DNA of 5,467 nucleotides from contig JADYYC010000150.1 in the NCBI GenBank assembly GCA_020853835.1, positions 1-5,467 of the forward strand, in the 5' to 3' direction. This DNA comes from Anaerolineales bacterium (GTDB lineage: Bacteria > Chloroflexota > Anaerolineae > Anaerolineales > UBA4823). The notes beneath the pieces were generated by a model. It saw nothing but the letters and a program-made list of their open reading frames with translations. It was not told the DNA's origin and did no database searches. Shown here piece after piece: positions 5,105 to 5,467 of the stretch. The position numbers were made by a program, and so were the translations under genes. Position 1 is the stretch's first letter; every line of letters begins with the position of its first letter.

Positions 5105-5467
5105 TCAGGCAGCCATGCGGCGCAAAACGCCCCGAAGCAAGATTAACAACTGAGGCGCGATTTTTTCTCCCGCTTCAAGTACCTCCTCGTGAGTAGTGAT
5201 CGTGCTGCCGTCTAGATTTGCCTTATTGCTGATGCCAGAAAAACCGAGCACGCGCATGCCCCCGTGACAGGCGACGATGACCTCCGGCACGGTCGACATG
5301 CCCACCGCATCCGCCCCAGAGCTGCGCAAAAATCTCAGGTCGGCGGGGGTTTCGTACGATGGGCCCGCCAGGGAAGCGTAGACGCCCTGTTGAAGCAGGA
5401 TGCCTTTCTCTTCGGCGACTTGCAGGGCCAGGCGGCGCAATTCGGGGTCATAGGGCACGCTCATGTC
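5105..5467 (-). CDS. Purine nucleoside phosphorylase, type I (PNP/MTAP family), C-terminal part; N-terminus beyond window edge
   Basis: This cytosolic purine-salvage enzyme would split purine nucleosides with phosphate into free base and ribose-1-phosphate. The visible 121 codons match the C-terminal part of trimeric PNPs. Counting from the first visible Met, AGPSYET (residues 33-39) carries the base-binding Glu at 38. GADAVGMSTVPEVIVA (50-65) is the family signature. GISNKA (77-82) contains the Asn expected of 6-oxopurine-specific PNPs, and THEEVLEAG (91-99) carries the ribose-contacting His. The GPSYET and SNK residues favour PNP over methylthioadenosine phosphorylase. The Met at 5464 is internal: an Asp codon precedes it in frame, and D-M-S-x-x-Y-D matches the (A/D)MSxAYD segment inside known PNPs, so the gene starts beyond 5467. 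The family is usually about 270-290 aa, so roughly the N-terminal 55% is missing, including the phosphate-binding loop. The stop is TGA. The substrate call rests on established family residues. Confidence 0.93.
   Translation of the reverse strand, partial: DMSVPYDPELRRLALQVAEEKGILLQQGVYASLAGPSYETPADLRFLRSSGADAVGMSTVPEVIVACHGGMRVLGFSGISNKANLDGSTITTHEEVLEAGEKIAPQLLILLRGVLRRMAA

Noticed and set aside
5462..5464. Met near the window edge as the PNP start codon
   Set aside because: It aligns with an internal Met of the family's (A/D)MSxAYD segment, and the frame is open to the window edge, so the gene is truncated by the window.

Overview
The window carries six protein-coding genes, all on the minus strand and closely spaced. 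High GC, Pro/Thr/Ser-rich linkers of the ATPTPT type in exported proteins, and a 7TM receptor ending in a sigma-region-4-like module all suggest a Chloroflexi (Chloroflexota, probably Anaerolineae-type) chromosome. That placement is inferred from protein style; no rRNA or other phylogenetic marker is present.

In transcription order (high to low coordinates): (1) the C-terminal 121 codons of a type I purine nucleoside phosphorylase, cut by the window edge at 5467; (2) a 238-aa protein with two membrane segments, a Pro/Thr-rich stalk and an outward-facing Ig-like domain, 5050-4334; (3) a 180-aa GNAT N-acetyltransferase, 4319-3777; (4) a 656-aa multi-pass membrane receptor with a GAF-like middle and a C-terminal helix-turn-helix module resembling sigma-70 region 4, and no histidine-kinase core, 3740-1770; (5) a 330-aa protein with three S1 RNA-binding domains, 1777-785; (6) a ComEA-type competence DNA receptor with SLBB and helix-hairpin-helix domains, 688-56.

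Spacings along the strand are 54, 14 and 36 nt, then an 8-nt overlap, then 96 nt. Genes 2-5 look like one transcription unit, and genes 4 and 5 are probably translationally coupled. The comEA gene may be a distal member or may have its own promoter, but no convincing one is visible. A good -35/-10 pair lies inside gene 4 and could give the S1 gene and comEA a separate transcript.

The genes do not form an obvious single pathway: nucleoside salvage, an envelope protein, an acetyltransferase, a membrane sensor-regulator, RNA binding and DNA uptake. The most interesting element is gene 4, which looks like a membrane-embedded one-component regulator. No mobile element, CRISPR array, tRNA or rRNA was seen. 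No stretch longer than about 100 bases lacks a gene.
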